DNA of 53,690 bases, from assembly GCF_011038845.1 (NCBI RefSeq), contig NZ_JAAKDW010000016.1, positions 1-53,690 on the forward strand, in the 5' to 3' direction. Source of the stretch: Enterococcus sp. ZJ1622. Its GTDB lineage: Bacteria; Bacillota; Bacilli; Lactobacillales; Enterococcaceae. Of the stretch, positions 37,945 through 47,823 are shown in pieces. The position numbers were made by a program, and so were the translations under genes. The notes beneath the pieces were generated by a model. The model saw nothing but the letters and a program-made list of their open reading frames with translations, made no database searches and was not told the DNA's origin. The number at the start of each line of letters is the position of its first letter. Position 1 is the first letter of the stretch.

Positions 37945-39135
37945 TTAGATAAGATCCATTTCTTTTCCGACTTTTTGGTAGACAGTAACTGCCTTATCCA
38001 GCATCTCTTTCGTATGTTCTGCTGTTGGCATGTTTCTGACACGTCCTGTCCCAAGTGGAACCGTCGGGTAAACGATTGGCTTGGCATAGATCCCATTTTC
38101 GATCAGTTTTTTCGAGAAAATCTGCGTAGTATTCTCGTCACCTAGGATCACAGGAGTAATCGGTGTTTCCGACACACCGATGTCATAACCGATACGTGAC
38201 AATTCTGCTTTGAAATAATTAGCATTTTCCCAAACTTTTTCGACCAGTTCCGGATGTTGCTGCATCAAAGAAATGGAAGCCAAGGCTGCTCCTGCTGCTC
38301 CTGGTGTGAGGGAAGTCGAAAACAGGAATGGACGACTACGAGATTTCAGCCAATCAATCAGTATTTTTGATCCGGCAACATATCCGCCGACCACACCGAC
38401 TGCTTTGGACAAAGTTCCCATCTGCAGATCGATTTTTTTGTTCAGTCCGAACTGTTTGACCGTTCCGGCACCTTTGCCGGTAACGCCGGAACCATGCGCA
38501 TCATCAACATACGTGATAAGTCCATACTTCTCTGCAATTGGAACGATTTCCGGCAGATTTGCGATATCGCCATCCATCGAAAACACACCATCTGTGATAT
38601 ACATGATCTTTTTATATTTTTTGCTTTCTACCGCTTCTTTTGCTTTTTCTTCAAGATCTTTCATGTCCTGATGTTTCACTCGTATCACTTTCGCACCCGA
38701 CAAACGACACCCGTCAATAATCGAGGCATGGTTCAGTTCATCCGATAAAATCGCGTCTTCTTTCGACATCACTGCTGATATGGCCCCCATGTTGCAATTG
38801 AAACCAGACTGAAAAGCAATGGCCGCTTCTGTTCCTTTGAATTCCGCAATCTTGTTCTCCAATTCCAGATGGATCCGCAACGAACCGTTGATCGTGCGTA
38901 CTGCACCAGCCCCCACGCCGTATTTATCAGTCGCCTGGATACACGCTTCTTTTAATTCCGGCCTGTTAGCAAACCCTAGGTAATTGTTCGAAGCTAAATT
39001 GATCATCTTCTTTCCATCGATGTCGATCACTGCCGAATTGGCCCCTTCAAGAATATCGATCGTGTTGTATAGTCCCTTTTCCTTTAACAAAGCTAGCTCT
39101 TGCTCTAAATAATCATTTAACGCATTTGAAGACAA
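37945..39135 (-). CDS. kbl: 2-amino-3-ketobutyrate CoA ligase (glycine C-acetyltransferase)
   Basis: This 396-aa PLP enzyme converts 2-amino-3-oxobutyrate and CoA to glycine and acetyl-CoA. The alpha-oxoamine synthase pattern is seen in [38 protein letters not shown] and the PLP-lysine motif [17 protein letters not shown]. The start is a TTG at 39135, eight bases after GGAGG; the GTG at 39144 is inside that site. It is the first gene of the threonine-degradation unit and has a perfect cre box upstream. Confidence 0.93.
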   Translation of the reverse strand: MSSNALNDYLEQELALLKEKGLYNTIDILEGANSAVIDIDGKKMINLASNNYLGFANRPELKEACIQATDKYGVGAGAVRTINGSLRIHLELENKIAEFKGTEAAIAFQSGFNCNMGAISAVMSKEDAILSDELNHASIIDGCRLSGAKVIRVKHQDMKDLEEKAKEAVESKKYKKIMYITDGVFSMDGDIANLPEIVPIAEKYGLITYVDDAHGSGVTGKGAGTVKQFGLNKKIDLQMGTLSKAVGVVGGYVAGSKILIDWLKSRSRPFLFSTSLTPGAAGAALASISLMQQHPELVEKVWENANYFKAELSRIGYDIGVSETPITPVILGDENTTQIFSKKLIENGIYAKPIVYPTVPLGTGRVRNMPTAEHTKEMLDKAVTVYQKVGKEMDLI

Positions 39136-39229
39136 TAAACACACCTCCGTAGTTGATTTTTATGCGGAACAGACAAACCTTTTTACTCTTATTGTGATTT
39201 CCATTCACAGATTAAGTATGACATATTAT

Positions 39230-39243
39230 TGATAGCGCTTACA
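39230..39243. promoter_or_regulatory. CcpA cre box upstream of kbl-tdh-permease
   Basis: On the minus strand TGTAAGCGCTATCA fits the cre consensus TGWAANCGNTNWCA at every position. It lies about 95 bases before the kbl start, just ahead of a possible -10 CATACT (39209-39225 region), so it should mediate glucose repression of threonine breakdown. Confidence 0.75.
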
Positions 39244-39260
39244 CTGATTATGAGAGTTAT

Positions 39261-39413
39261 TTAACTACATTTTTTTACCATAACATTTTCATCTCTCGAT
39301 TCTTGCTTATACTCTTCTTTTTTATTTTTTAAATCATCGAATTCTCTAGTAAAAAACAAACTGTTTTTAGAAGAAGACCAATAACCACGCTCTTTCATTA
39401 AAATCCAATACAT
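39261..39413 (-). CDS. Doubtful 50-aa ORF
   Basis: An ATG at 39413 opens a 50-codon frame (MYWILMKERGYWSSSKNS..., rich in K and E, ending MVKKCS). No ribosome-binding site is visible and a stop codon lies just upstream in frame. It could be a small gene, a remnant, or chance. It ends next to the cre box. Confidence 0.2.
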   Translation of the reverse strand: MYWILMKERGYWSSSKNSLFFTREFDDLKNKKEEYKQESRDENVMVKKCS

Positions 39414-39514
39414 TCTGAATATTCCAACTTATTCGTCGTATAGACCAATAGAGATAGGGAATAGAAAACTAGCTTTTTTAATCATTTTCTAATCATCGTG
39501 TCTCATCGCGCATC

Positions 39515-39603
39515 AAAAAAGAGAGACCCGCTTGGTGTTCGGTCAAAATCAGATTTTTAGTCCAACTTTTAGTACGCATCACCTGCTCATTCTCTCTTTT
39601 TTT
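39515..39603. terminator. Large inverted repeat, probable terminator with nested hairpins
   Basis: AAAAAAGAGAGA (39515-39526) and TCTCTCTTTTTT (39591-39602) are exact reverse complements. Inside are GACC/GGTC and AAAAT/ATTTT mini-stems. It lies just after the HD gene stop (minus strand), and the T-run works in both directions. Confidence 0.6.
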
Positions 39604-39654
39604 AGTTGCTTTTTTGTTTACATAATAAAAATATGGTTGATCGGCATCAGTCAT

Positions 39655-40344
39655 TCAATCTCTTGTTTCATTCATCCACTGATCCGGTGTAAATCCCTGA
39701 TCTGCCACTGACCATTCTTTAAAAAATTCTTCTAGAAACCCACGCATGAATTCCTCTCTGCGTTTTGCTTCTTGTTTGCCATAAGCTGTATTCATTTTTT
39801 CTGTAAGCAAGAAAAGTTTTTCGTAAAAATGATTGATCACGGTGGAGCCTTTTCGATAGTCTGCTTTATTCGTATAATTTTGAGGACGAATATCTGGATC
39901 GAAAATCGGATGGCCATGTCCTCCGCCGAAATAAGCCGTGCGCATGATTCCGATAGCGCCTAATGCATCGATGCGATCAGCATCTTGGACGATTTTTCCC
40001 TCGATTGGCAATACAGGTGTCTTTTCTGTGGAGAGCTCCTTGGAAAAAGACATATTTTCGATAATGAAAAAAATAGTTTCGATCTGCTGCTGTTCTACTC
40101 GGATTTCTTGAAGAAATTCATGTAGCTGTTTTTTGGCCGCTGCTTCATCTTTGACCACTTTGTCATCGATCGTATCATGCAGATAAGCCGCTGCCAGTGT
40201 GATCAGCGGATCGGCGTCAGGTTCCGTCGCTAGAATTTCTTCTGCTATTTTGACAGCTCTTCTCGTGTGGTCCGTCCCATGACCTGTTCGATCACTGGCT
40301 AATTGCTTCATGCTGTACTCTGCGATTGCATTTAATTTATCCAT
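39655..40344 (-). CDS. HD-domain phosphohydrolase (YedJ-like)
   Basis: This 229-aa protein has a complete HD pattern: HGTDHTRRAVKIAEEI, AAAYLHDTIDD (HD) and IVQDADRIDALGAIGIMRTAYFGG. These are typical of YedJ/YpgQ-type metal-dependent phosphohydrolases acting on nucleotides. The substrate is unknown. The C-terminal helices end in QWMNETRD. It is separated from the M32 gene by a terminator and probably has its own transcript. Confidence 0.85.
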   Translation of the reverse strand: MDKLNAIAEYSMKQLASDRTGHGTDHTRRAVKIAEEILATEPDADPLITLAAAYLHDTIDDKVVKDEAAAKKQLHEFLQEIRVEQQQIETIFFIIENMSFSKELSTEKTPVLPIEGKIVQDADRIDALGAIGIMRTAYFGGGHGHPIFDPDIRPQNYTNKADYRKGSTVINHFYEKLFLLTEKMNTAYGKQEAKRREEFMRGFLEEFFKEWSVADQGFTPDQWMNETRD

Positions 40345-40365
40345 TTTTCGACTTCTTTCTCAAGA

Positions 40366-40406
40366 TAAAAAGCTGAAAGCTGCTATATGAAAGCAGCGCT
40401 CCAGCT
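40366..40406 (-). terminator. Terminator of the M32 carboxypeptidase gene
   Basis: AGCTGAAAGCTGCT and AGCAGC...CAGCT form a stem with a small internal loop; on the minus strand it ends in CAGCTTTTTATC. Confidence 0.65.
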
Positions 40407-40431
40407 ATTATCTTAGTTTTTTTATTGCTTT

Positions 40432-41928
40432 TTATTGAACTTTATATACCATAAAATACAACTCTTTCATATAGTCGATCAAATATTCAGGATTCAATGG
40501 TTCATTCGTTGCATCTTGGATCAGTTGGTTTGGTTTCCTTGATGCGCCATATTGATGGATATGTTCTTTCATCCAGTTTTTGATTGGGGAATAATCATCT
40601 GATGCTAAAATCGAATCAAGTGACTGTTCTTTTTCCATTGCGTGAAGTAGCTGTGCTGCATACATATAGCCTAACGCGTAAGAAGGGAAATAACCGAAAC
40701 TTGCTCCGGACCAATGCACATCTTGCAAAATGCCTTCTAGATCATTCTCTGGACGGATGCCTAAATATTCTTCGTATTTCTGATTCCAGATTTCTGGCAG
40801 ATCTGTGACTTCTACTTCTTCATTGAAGATCATTTTTTCTATCTCATAACGAATGATGATGTGTAATGGATAGGTCAGGCTATCTGCTTCGATTCGAATC
40901 AGACTGGGCTGAGTGAACTTCAGCGAACGATAAAAATCATCAAAAGCAATATCATCGAAGGTCCCTTCCGCGCATTCCTTGAAGAACGGATACTGTTTCT
41001 CCCAGAAACTGCGGTTGCTCCCAATGATGATCTCATTGAATAAAGACTGAGATTCATGGATACCCATTGATGTTCCTTGGTAAATCGGCGTGTATGCATA
41101 CTTTTCATCAATGTCTTGTTCATACATACCGTGTCCTGCTTCGTGGATCACGCCAAATACAGCCATTTTGAAGTCTTTTTCGTTCCAGCGAGTCGTGATT
41201 CTTGAATCTTCTGGATTGATTCCCGTCATAAATGGATGGATGGTATCATCCAAACGTCCTCGGCTAAAGTCGAAGCCTAATTGTTCGATTACACCTGTGA
41301 CGAATTTTTTCTGTTGCTCTTTTGTCATTGTTCGCGTAAGAAAATCTGTTTTCGGCGCTGTTCCTTTTTCTGCCAACGTTTGGCGTATGGAAAGGATGCC
41401 TTCTTTCAGACGATCGAATACCTTATCAAGAACATCGACGGTCATTCCCGGCTCGTACTGATTCAACAAAACATCATAATCAGTTTCTTCGTCTTTGCGC
41501 CAGTACGGGATCAGTTTCTTCGTCAATTCTATGTTTCGACGCAGCGCTTCTTGGAAATCCGTGAATCGTTCAGTTTCTCTGGCTTTTTGCCATTGTCCAT
41601 GAGCAGAAGAAACTGCTGCTGTGTATTCTTTCATCAATTCTTGAGGCACTCGATGCTCAAGCTCAAAATCTTCTTTTACTTTTTGAAAAACCGCTGTTCC
41701 CGTTTCTGACAATTCATCTGGATGTTCAGAAAAATAATGGATTGCTTCTTCGATTTTCGGTCCGATTTTTTTCGAAAAATAAATACTGTGAAGATAGCTG
41801 TCTACTTCACTTCGATAATCGCTTGCTTTTTCTGGCATACCGGTTTGTGTATCCCAGTCTAGGATCCCTAAAGCTTGCTGCAGTAAATTAATTTCTTTTA
41901 CTTCTTGCAAAAATTCTTTTTCGTTCAT
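40432..41928 (-). CDS. M32-family metallocarboxypeptidase (carboxypeptidase Taq type)
   Basis: This 498-aa cytoplasmic enzyme removes C-terminal residues from peptides. The zinc motif HEAGH is at residues 262-266, and the other M32 motifs are in order: HPFMTGINPEDSRITTR, GIHESQSLFNE, LIRIEADSLTYPLHIIIRYE and GILQDVHWSGASFGYFPSYALG. Length is typical. It follows ypsC on the same strand by 27 bases. Confidence 0.95.
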   Translation of the reverse strand: MNEKEFLQEVKEINLLQQALGILDWDTQTGMPEKASDYRSEVDSYLHSIYFSKKIGPKIEEAIHYFSEHPDELSETGTAVFQKVKEDFELEHRVPQELMKEYTAAVSSAHGQWQKARETERFTDFQEALRRNIELTKKLIPYWRKDEETDYDVLLNQYEPGMTVDVLDKVFDRLKEGILSIRQTLAEKGTAPKTDFLTRTMTKEQQKKFVTGVIEQLGFDFSRGRLDDTIHPFMTGINPEDSRITTRWNEKDFKMAVFGVIHEAGHGMYEQDIDEKYAYTPIYQGTSMGIHESQSLFNEIIIGSNRSFWEKQYPFFKECAEGTFDDIAFDDFYRSLKFTQPSLIRIEADSLTYPLHIIIRYEIEKMIFNEEVEVTDLPEIWNQKYEEYLGIRPENDLEGILQDVHWSGASFGYFPSYALGYMYAAQLLHAMEKEQSLDSILASDDYSPIKNWMKEHIHQYGASRKPNQLIQDATNEPLNPEYLIDYMKELYFMVYKVQ

Positions 41929-41955
41929 TCCTTATTCCTCCAAACATCCATCATT

Positions 41956-43122
41956 TTATTCTTGTGGTTTGCCGGGTTTAGGAGGGCGTGTCCCCCAATA
42001 CTGGAAGAGATCCGTCCGCAAAGCCCCGTTGTACAGCTTCCGTTTCTTGGTTGCCTTTTGTCCATAGTGATCTTCAAAGGTCAAATCACTTGTTAAGATA
42101 TACTTGCTCCATGTTTTTAAAGGACGGAAAACATCGCCCATTTCCTCATATAACCGACGGACGGATTCTTCTTCGCCTAGTCGTTCACCATATGGCGGGT
42201 TCGCTACGATCACGCCATAGTCCTTCTCTGTTTTGAAATCTTTGACTGCCTGCTGTTTAAATGTGATCGATGAACCTAGACCGATCTCTTCCGCATTTGC
42301 TTTAGCGATCTCGATCATCCGTCCGTTGATATCTGAGCCAGTGATGTCTAATTCTATATCGTAGTCCGCTTTTTCTTCTGCAGCTGCGCGTACAGCTTCC
42401 ATGGTTTCTTTGCTGAACCAGTCCCATGACTCACAGGCAAATTCACGATTGAATCCGGGGGCGATATTATGACCGATCAGTGCAGCTTCGATACAGATCG
42501 TCCCTGAGCCGCAGACAGGATCATAAAAAGGACGGTCCTTGCGCCAGTTCGTCAGCATGACTAGTGCTGCAGCCATGTTTTCTTTCAATGGTGCACCACC
42601 TTTTTCCAGACGATAACCGCGTTTGAACAAACTTGGTCCAGTAGTATCTAGTGTCACCATCACATGGTCTTTCAAAAGTGCGACTTCTAATTGGAAGTGT
42701 GCGCCTGTTTCAGTCAGCGGAACAGAAGCAGGGCGATGATAATACGTACGTAATCGTTCGATAATCGCTTTTTTCGTGATCGCTTGACAATCTGGCGTAC
42801 TGTACAATTTTGACTTGATCGATTTTCCTGCTACCGGAAATTCTGCGTCTAATGGCAGGAAATCTTCCCAAGGTAATGCTTTGACTTTTTCGAACAGTTC
42901 ATCGAATGTATACGCATCAAATTCACCCACAACGATTTTGACGCGATCTGCTGTACGAAGCCACAGATTGGCTGTAGCGATCGTTTCCATCGTCCCTTCA
43001 AAGCGGGCACGACCGTTCTCGACTTGACATTCGATTCCTAAATCCCGCAGTTCTTTTCCGACAAGTGCTTCTAATCCGCTTGCGGCAGTTGCTACAAGGT
43101 TAAATTTTCTTTTATTATCCAT
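41956..43122 (-). CDS. ypsC: THUMP-domain class I RNA methyltransferase (YpsC/RlmL-type)
   Basis: This 388-aa enzyme methylates guanine-N2 in 23S rRNA by family analogy (RlmL N-terminal half; G2445). The N-terminal THUMP region runs through about residue 160. The SAM-binding part has FYDPVCGSGTICIEAALIG, DINGRMIEIAKANAEEIG and the catalytic NPPYGERLG. It is encoded immediately after rnpB, as in B. subtilis (gpsB-rnpB-ypsC). The rnpB terminator lies just upstream. Confidence 0.9.
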   Translation of the reverse strand: MDNKRKFNLVATAASGLEALVGKELRDLGIECQVENGRARFEGTMETIATANLWLRTADRVKIVVGEFDAYTFDELFEKVKALPWEDFLPLDAEFPVAGKSIKSKLYSTPDCQAITKKAIIERLRTYYHRPASVPLTETGAHFQLEVALLKDHVMVTLDTTGPSLFKRGYRLEKGGAPLKENMAAALVMLTNWRKDRPFYDPVCGSGTICIEAALIGHNIAPGFNREFACESWDWFSKETMEAVRAAAEEKADYDIELDITGSDINGRMIEIAKANAEEIGLGSSITFKQQAVKDFKTEKDYGVIVANPPYGERLGEEESVRRLYEEMGDVFRPLKTWSKYILTSDLTFEDHYGQKATKKRKLYNGALRTDLFQYWGTRPPKPGKPQE

Positions 43123-43141
43123 ACTATTCTCCTTAATTTAT

Positions 43142-43165
43142 AAAAAAAACCTTCACAACAAGGTT
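43142..43165 (-). terminator. Terminator of rnpB
   Basis: On the minus strand AACCTT-GTTGTG-AAGGTT is followed by eight T bases (TTTTTTTT). Confidence 0.75.
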
Positions 43166-43182
43166 GGAAGGTATTCCCTGAT

Positions 43183-43567
43183 TATTGCGGTTTTCTGTAA
43201 GCCATGTTTTGTGCTCTGTTTTTCCAGGGAGAAAAAACAGAGTGGTAACCATCTATCTGCAGTTAACCTGCCCTTTTGCCTCGTTCTTATTCCCAGCAAA
43301 AAGCGCCCCTACCATTGTTTGGGTTGCTCGCTCGAGGGGTTTACCGCGTTCCACCGGATACGTTTCCCTATCCGCTTCGTCACTGTGGCACTTTCAAGGA
43401 TACTTAAACATAGCCGAAGCCTTAGTTTGTTTTCCTGCCGTTACTCCTAAGAGTACCTTAGCTTATTTTTTCGCTAAGCACGAACACTACAGGCATCACA
43501 GCCTGTGCGAGCATGGACTTTCCTCAGCCTGGTCAAGCCAGACCGCGATTACCCGAAAACCGCAAAG
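43183..43567 (-). ncRNA. rnpB: RNase P RNA (type B)
   Basis: On the minus strand the universal core GAGGAAAGTCCATGCTCGC is present near the 5' side, with GCGGTTTTCGGGTAATCGC before it. The 3' side contains GGTTACCACTCTG... and AACATGGCTTACAGAAAACCGC, whose end pairs with the 5' GCGGTTTTC (helix P1). It is the catalytic RNA that matures tRNA 5' ends. Exact ends are set from the P1 pairing and may be a few bases off. Location between gpsB and ypsC matches Bacillus. Confidence 0.93.
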
Positions 43568-43571
43568 AGTT

Positions 43572-43590
43572 GTCAGTCATTAAAACTGAC
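43572..43590. other. Hairpin between gpsB and rnpB
   Basis: GTCAGT (43572-43577) pairs with ACTGAC (43585-43590), spanning the gpsB stop codon. On the minus strand no T-run follows, so gpsB transcripts probably read into rnpB. Confidence 0.5.
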
Positions 43591-43999
43591 GTGTTTTTTC
43601 ATTGTCATCATCACTTGTATCTACGTTCGTATAATTGTTTGGGTTAGGCTGTGGAGTCGGATGCGCATTTGCTTGCTGATCCAGCTTCTTGCCGAATACT
43701 TCCCGTTCAAGATTTGACAAACGTTTCAAGATATCGAAATTGGTCACAGCTACGCTCTTAGGTGCTTCAGCTTGCTGCACTCGTGTTTGAGCAGCTCCTT
43801 GTGTTTTTGACAACTGAGCGACTTTTGCACTCAACTTATCGTTTTCTTCTTGTAAAGCAAGGAGTTCTTTGCTGTAAGTTTCATAATCTTTGATGATGTT
43901 GTCTAAGAATTCATCAACTTCGATGGGGTCATATCCGCGCATCTTTGTTTTGAATTCTTGCTGTAAAATGTCTTTAGGACTATAAACCAAATTCGCCAT
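43580..43999 (-). CDS. gpsB: Cell division regulator GpsB
   Basis: This 139-aa DivIVA-like protein coordinates septal and peripheral wall synthesis and interacts with class A PBPs. The membrane-targeting N-terminus MANLVYSPKDILQQEFKT and RGYDPIEVDEFLDNIIKDYE are followed by a coiled coil (ALQEENDKLSAKVAQL). A linker leads to the C-terminal trimerising helix ILKRLSNLEREVFG. The end is N/T/D-rich. The start at 43999 follows AGAGGTG; the outer ATG at 44020 is rejected. ponA, encoding a likely partner, lies 1.3 kb away. Confidence 0.93.
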   Translation of the reverse strand: MANLVYSPKDILQQEFKTKMRGYDPIEVDEFLDNIIKDYETYSKELLALQEENDKLSAKVAQLSKTQGAAQTRVQQAEAPKSVAVTNFDILKRLSNLEREVFGKKLDQQANAHPTPQPNPNNYTNVDTSDDDNEKTRQF

Positions 44000-44088
44000 A
44001 TCTACACCTCTAGTTCTCATTTACGTAATAACATTTCTACCTTTTTCATTGTATCGGAAAAACGTTGATAAATCAAACACAATCTCAT

Positions 44089-44628
44089 TTATTCACTAAA
44101 ATTTTGAAGATCGTCCATACTGATTGAACGGATCTCATAAGGATGATCCAGCTGATATTTCTGTGCATCTTGGAAGAAAAATTGTGATTTACCAGGGTAT
44201 TCAGGGTCATAGATCATCAGACATCCTTCCGTATGTTCAAGTAAAAAATGCGTGTGATTTCTTAACTGTCCTGGTGAACGATAAGGCTGATGGCTCACTG
44301 ACTCGACGTAGTCTGCAACCTGCTCTGCTAAGCGTTTCTTCTCCTGATTGTTTTCGTTCCAGCCGCTTCCGAAATCAGCAAAAGGATAGATGATCCCGAG
44401 CTTTAATTCTGGGTAGTCTTCCTTTAACTCTGCCGCTATCTCAGTTGTCCACGTCTCTACGCCTAAGTTGCCGCTAGTAAGTACCCATTCCAGTCCTTCT
44501 TCAGCGAATTGCTGCAACTCTTTTTTTAAGACTTTTTTAATAACTTTGATTTTAGGATCGTCGTCCTTAAAAACACCGAGCTCAAAACTGCGATATCCTG
44601 AAACATAGATTACTTTTATACTGTCCAT
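44089..44628 (-). CDS. ypsA: YpsA (DUF1273, SLOG-like) protein
   Basis: This 179-aa Rossmann-like protein begins IKVIYVSGYRSFELGVF and has VLTSGNLGVETWTTEIAAEL, LGIIYPFADFG and CLMIYDPEYPGKSQFF, the YpsA/DUF1273 pattern related to nucleotide- or ADP-ribose-binding SLOG proteins. In B. subtilis and S. aureus YpsA affects cell division and lies beside gpsB, as here. Its biochemical function is unresolved. It is transcribed divergently from recU. Confidence 0.9.
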   Translation of the reverse strand: MDSIKVIYVSGYRSFELGVFKDDDPKIKVIKKVLKKELQQFAEEGLEWVLTSGNLGVETWTTEIAAELKEDYPELKLGIIYPFADFGSGWNENNQEKKRLAEQVADYVESVSHQPYRSPGQLRNHTHFLLEHTEGCLMIYDPEYPGKSQFFFQDAQKYQLDHPYEIRSISMDDLQNFSE

Positions 44629-44691
44629 CTCAGATTCCTTTTCTTTCTTTACGCTTTTTTGCTATAATGTGGCCTAGGAGTGTGATTAAAG

Positions 44692-45339
44692 ATGGTATTA
44701 CGCTATCCAAACGGCCAACCTTATTATAAGGATGCCTCGCCAAACAAAAAAATTCAAGGAAAAAGACAACCCTCAGTTGAATTCGGCAATCGAGGCATGT
44801 GCTTTGAAGAAGCAATCAACGAAAGCAACGAGTACTATCTTTCCCGGGGCATGGCTGTGATCCATAAAAAACCGACCCCTATCCAAATCGTGAAAGTAGA
44901 CTACCCCAGACGTAGTGCAGCTGTCATAAAAGAAGCCTACTTCACTCAGGCATCCACTACCGATTACAATGGGGTTTATCAGGGTTTTTATTTAGATTTC
45001 GAGGCAAAAGAAACAAAGAACAAAACCTCTTTTCCTTTTAAGAATTTTCACGCACATCAGATTACTCACATGGAAGCTTGTCTCCAGCAAAACGGGATCT
45101 GTTTTGTTTTGCTGTGGTTTTCTACTCTGAAGCGCTGTTTTTATTTGGATAGTAAGTATTTGATCAAGTATTGGCACGCTCAAAAGGAACAAGGACGGAA
45201 ATCACTCCCTCTCGCTCTGATCGAAGAGATCGGGATCGAGATCGAAACAGGTTACTCCCCTCGTATTCCTTATCTGGATGCCGTTGATCGTCACATATTA
45301 ACATTATCTATTGAAGGAGAAAGAAAGAATGGCAAATGA
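44692..45339 (+). CDS. recU: Holliday junction resolvase RecU
   Basis: This 215-aa nuclease cuts four-way junctions in recombination and chromosome segregation. It has the characteristic [70 protein letters not shown] (in part, with the Asp/Glu/Lys active site) and [22 protein letters not shown] lies 11 bases before the ATG. Its 3' end overlaps the ponA start by 11 bases, the classical recU-ponA pair. Confidence 0.95.
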   Translation: MVLRYPNGQPYYKDASPNKKIQGKRQPSVEFGNRGMCFEEAINESNEYYLSRGMAVIHKKPTPIQIVKVDYPRRSAAVIKEAYFTQASTTDYNGVYQGFYLDFEAKETKNKTSFPFKNFHAHQITHMEACLQQNGICFVLLWFSTLKRCFYLDSKYLIKYWHAQKEQGRKSLPLALIEEIGIEIETGYSPRIPYLDAVDRHILTLSIEGERKNGK

Positions 45340-47716
45340 ACAAACGAGGACTTCTAGGCGCCAAACGAACCCAGCTGTTAAAAAAAGAAGCAGCAGTGGT
45401 TCTAAAAGAGGCTCTGGAAAACCATCCGGAAAGAACAAAAAAGGACTTTTCATCCGTATCTTATTGGGGATCCTTTCTTTTATTTGTATCCTGTTTCTAG
45501 CTGGTGTGGGTCTCTTCTGGTATTACGCAAAAGATGCTCCTGATTTAACGGACAAAAAGCTGGATGCAACGGTCTCATCAAAACTCTATACCCAAGATGG
45601 TGAGCTTTTTGAAGATCTCGGCGCAGAAAAAAGAGAAAAAATCTCAGCGAATGAACTTCCTCAAACGCTAGAAGATGCGATCGTATCAGTCGAAGATCGC
45701 CGTTTTTATAAACATATCGGTGTCGATCCGATCCGTATCATTGGTTCAGCTCTGTCGAATTTCACATCTGGCGGTCTGCAAGGCGGAAGTACGCTGACGC
45801 AGCAACTGATCAAACTCTCTTTCTTCTCAACAAGTACAGAGGACCAGACGCTGAAACGTAAAGCACAGGAAGCTTGGATGGCTGTCAAACTAGAGCAGCG
45901 AAAATCAAAACAAGAAATCTTGACATATTACGTGAATAAAGTCTATATGTCCAATGGGCTTTACGGAATGGAAACTGCATCAGAAACCTATTTCGGCAAA
46001 AAACTGTCAGAGTTGTCACTTCCGCAAACAGCTCTTTTAGCAGGAATGCCGCAAGCCCCTTCCGCTTATGATCCTTATGCTTATCCAGAACAAGCAAAGA
46101 AACGGCGGGATACAGTTTTGTATACGATGCTGCAAAATGAAAAGATCACCCAGTCAGATTACGATACTGCGGTGAATACACCAGTCACAGACGGGCTTCA
46201 AGAAATAAAACAAGGAGACGACAATACAAAGATCGTCGATAATTACGTCAAAGAAGTGATCAATGAAGTACAGGAAAAAACAGACAAAAATGTCTTCACT
46301 GATGGACTTGACATTTACACTAACCTTGACCTCGATGCACAAAAACAACTTTATAATATTGTCAATACAGATGAATACGTCACTTATCCTGATGATGAAA
46401 TGCAAGTTGCCTCTACACTGATCGATGTCAATACAGGCGAAGTCAAAGCCCAAATCGGCGGACGGCATATCGCTGATGATGTCACACTAGGTAACAACTT
46501 GGCAGTCAACACTTCCCGAGATTTCGGGTCGACGATGAAGCCTGTCACTGATTATGGTCCAGCCTTCGAATATCTGAAATATTCTACAGGAAAAACGATT
46601 ACGGACGCCCCTTACAATTATGAAGGGACTTCCACACCTGTCGGAAACTGGGACAACCAGTACATGGGGACGATCACTTTACGTCAGGCGCTCTACTTGT
46701 CACGTAACGTACCAGCTGTCAAACTCTTCAACGAAGTCGGAGCGGACAAAGCTGCTTCTTTCTTGAACGGATTAGGTATCGAATACAGTACCATCCATCA
46801 GTCAAATGCGATTTCAAGCAATACCGAGAAGCAAGACGGGACAAAATACGGTGCTTCATCCTTGAAAATGGCTGCAGCATATGCCGCGTTTGCAAATGGC
46901 GGAACGTATTACAAACCGCAGTATGTCAACCGGATCGTTTTCCAAGACGGCACCGAAGAAACCTATGAAGCAGATGGAAAAAAAGCGATGTCTCCAGAAA
47001 CAGCTTATATGGTCACAGATATTCTGAAAGATACGATCTCGAGAGGTACTGGTTCAAATGCTCAGATCTCTGGTCTTTATCAAGCCGGGAAAACAGGGAC
47101 ATCGAATTATACAGACGATGAGTACGCAAAATTAGGTATCTCCTCCGGTGTATATCCTGATATTCTATTTGCCGGATATACGCCGAACTACTCGATCTCT
47201 GTATGGACTGGGTATAACAACAAGATGACGCCGGTCACGTCAGAATCCTCTCATGTTGCTTCTGATGTTTACCGGGAGCTGATGCAGTACGTTTCGGCAA
47301 ATGTGCCAAATACCGATTGGGAAATGCCAAGCGGACTGGTTCGTTCAGGTAGAGAACTTTATTTCAAAGATCAATACAGTCGGAGAACTGCCAACTCTTA
47401 CTCCTCGGTCCCAGTCACTCCATCATCTAGCTCTGCAGAAACTCCTGCAAGCTCTGAGACAGTGAACTCCGTACCGGAAAGCTCGGTCAGCGTCCCTGAA
47501 TCGACCACATCGAGTTCATCTGAAAGCAGTACATCGGTAAGCAGCGAGGAACCGCCAGCTTCTTCAAGCGTTCCTTCTTCGACCGCCGAAAGCTCAGCGC
47601 CTGCTTCATCTGCACCAGCTGATTCGTCTGCTCCGCCAGCTTCTTCTGAAGAAACACCAGCAAACAACGCTGGAAGTGATGCGCCAGCAAGCAACTCAAC
47701 GGCTGGCAGCAGGTAA
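45329..47716 (+). CDS. ponA: Class A penicillin-binding protein PBP1A
   Basis: This 795-aa bifunctional enzyme polymerises and crosslinks peptidoglycan at the membrane surface. It has a basic cytoplasmic N-terminus, a membrane helix at about 41-66, a GT51 glycosyltransferase domain (catalytic Glu in [10 protein letters not shown] near 122; [12 protein letters not shown]) and a transpeptidase with SxxK in [11 protein letters not shown] in [10 protein letters not shown] and KTGTSNYT. The last 95 residues are a Ser/Ala/Pro/Glu-rich disordered tail. The start at 45329 follows GAAGGAG and overlaps recU. Confidence 0.96.
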   Translation: MANEQTRTSRRQTNPAVKKRSSSGSKRGSGKPSGKNKKGLFIRILLGILSFICILFLAGVGLFWYYAKDAPDLTDKKLDATVSSKLYTQDGELFEDLGAEKREKISANELPQTLEDAIVSVEDRRFYKHIGVDPIRIIGSALSNFTSGGLQGGSTLTQQLIKLSFFSTSTEDQTLKRKAQEAWMAVKLEQRKSKQEILTYYVNKVYMSNGLYGMETASETYFGKKLSELSLPQTALLAGMPQAPSAYDPYAYPEQAKKRRDTVLYTMLQNEKITQSDYDTAVNTPVTDGLQEIKQGDDNTKIVDNYVKEVINEVQEKTDKNVFTDGLDIYTNLDLDAQKQLYNIVNTDEYVTYPDDEMQVASTLIDVNTGEVKAQIGGRHIADDVTLGNNLAVNTSRDFGSTMKPVTDYGPAFEYLKYSTGKTITDAPYNYEGTSTPVGNWDNQYMGTITLRQALYLSRNVPAVKLFNEVGADKAASFLNGLGIEYSTIHQSNAISSNTEKQDGTKYGASSLKMAAAYAAFANGGTYYKPQYVNRIVFQDGTEETYEADGKKAMSPETAYMVTDILKDTISRGTGSNAQISGLYQAGKTGTSNYTDDEYAKLGISSGVYPDILFAGYTPNYSISVWTGYNNKMTPVTSESSHVASDVYRELMQYVSANVPNTDWEMPSGLVRSGRELYFKDQYSRRTANSYSSVPVTPSSSSAETPASSETVNSVPESSVSVPESTTSSSSESSTSVSSEEPPASSSVPSSTAESSAPASSAPADSSAPPASSEETPANNAGSDAPASNSTAGSR

Positions 47717-47758
47717 ACGTTTATTTATCAAACAACAGTTAACAACGTCAAAAAAAAC

Positions 47759-47797
47759 GCCCAAACTACTTCTCACAAGTAGTTCGGGCATTTTTTA
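47759..47797. terminator. Bidirectional terminator after ponA
   Basis: GCCCAAACTACTT (47759-47771) and AAGTAGTTCGGGC (47777-47789) form a near-perfect stem with T-runs on both strands, ending ponA and the converging surface-protein gene. Confidence 0.88.
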
Positions 47798-47823
47798 GTT
47801 TACCTAGTCAATAAGATTCACTT

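Larger units (their letters stand above)
39136..39654. other. 519-bp intergenic region: kbl promoter, cre box, one doubtful ORF and a large inverted repeat
   Basis: From left to right it holds the kbl leader, the cre box at 39230-39243, a doubtful 50-codon minus-strand ORF at 39261-39413, AT-rich sequence, and an inverted repeat at 39515-39603 that probably ends the HD gene. No other gene is supported. Confidence 0.6.

Noticed and set aside
47398-47694. Minus-strand ORF of 98 aa opposite the ponA tail
   Set aside because: It mirrors the Ser/Ala/Glu-rich repeat codons of the PBP tail and has no start signals.
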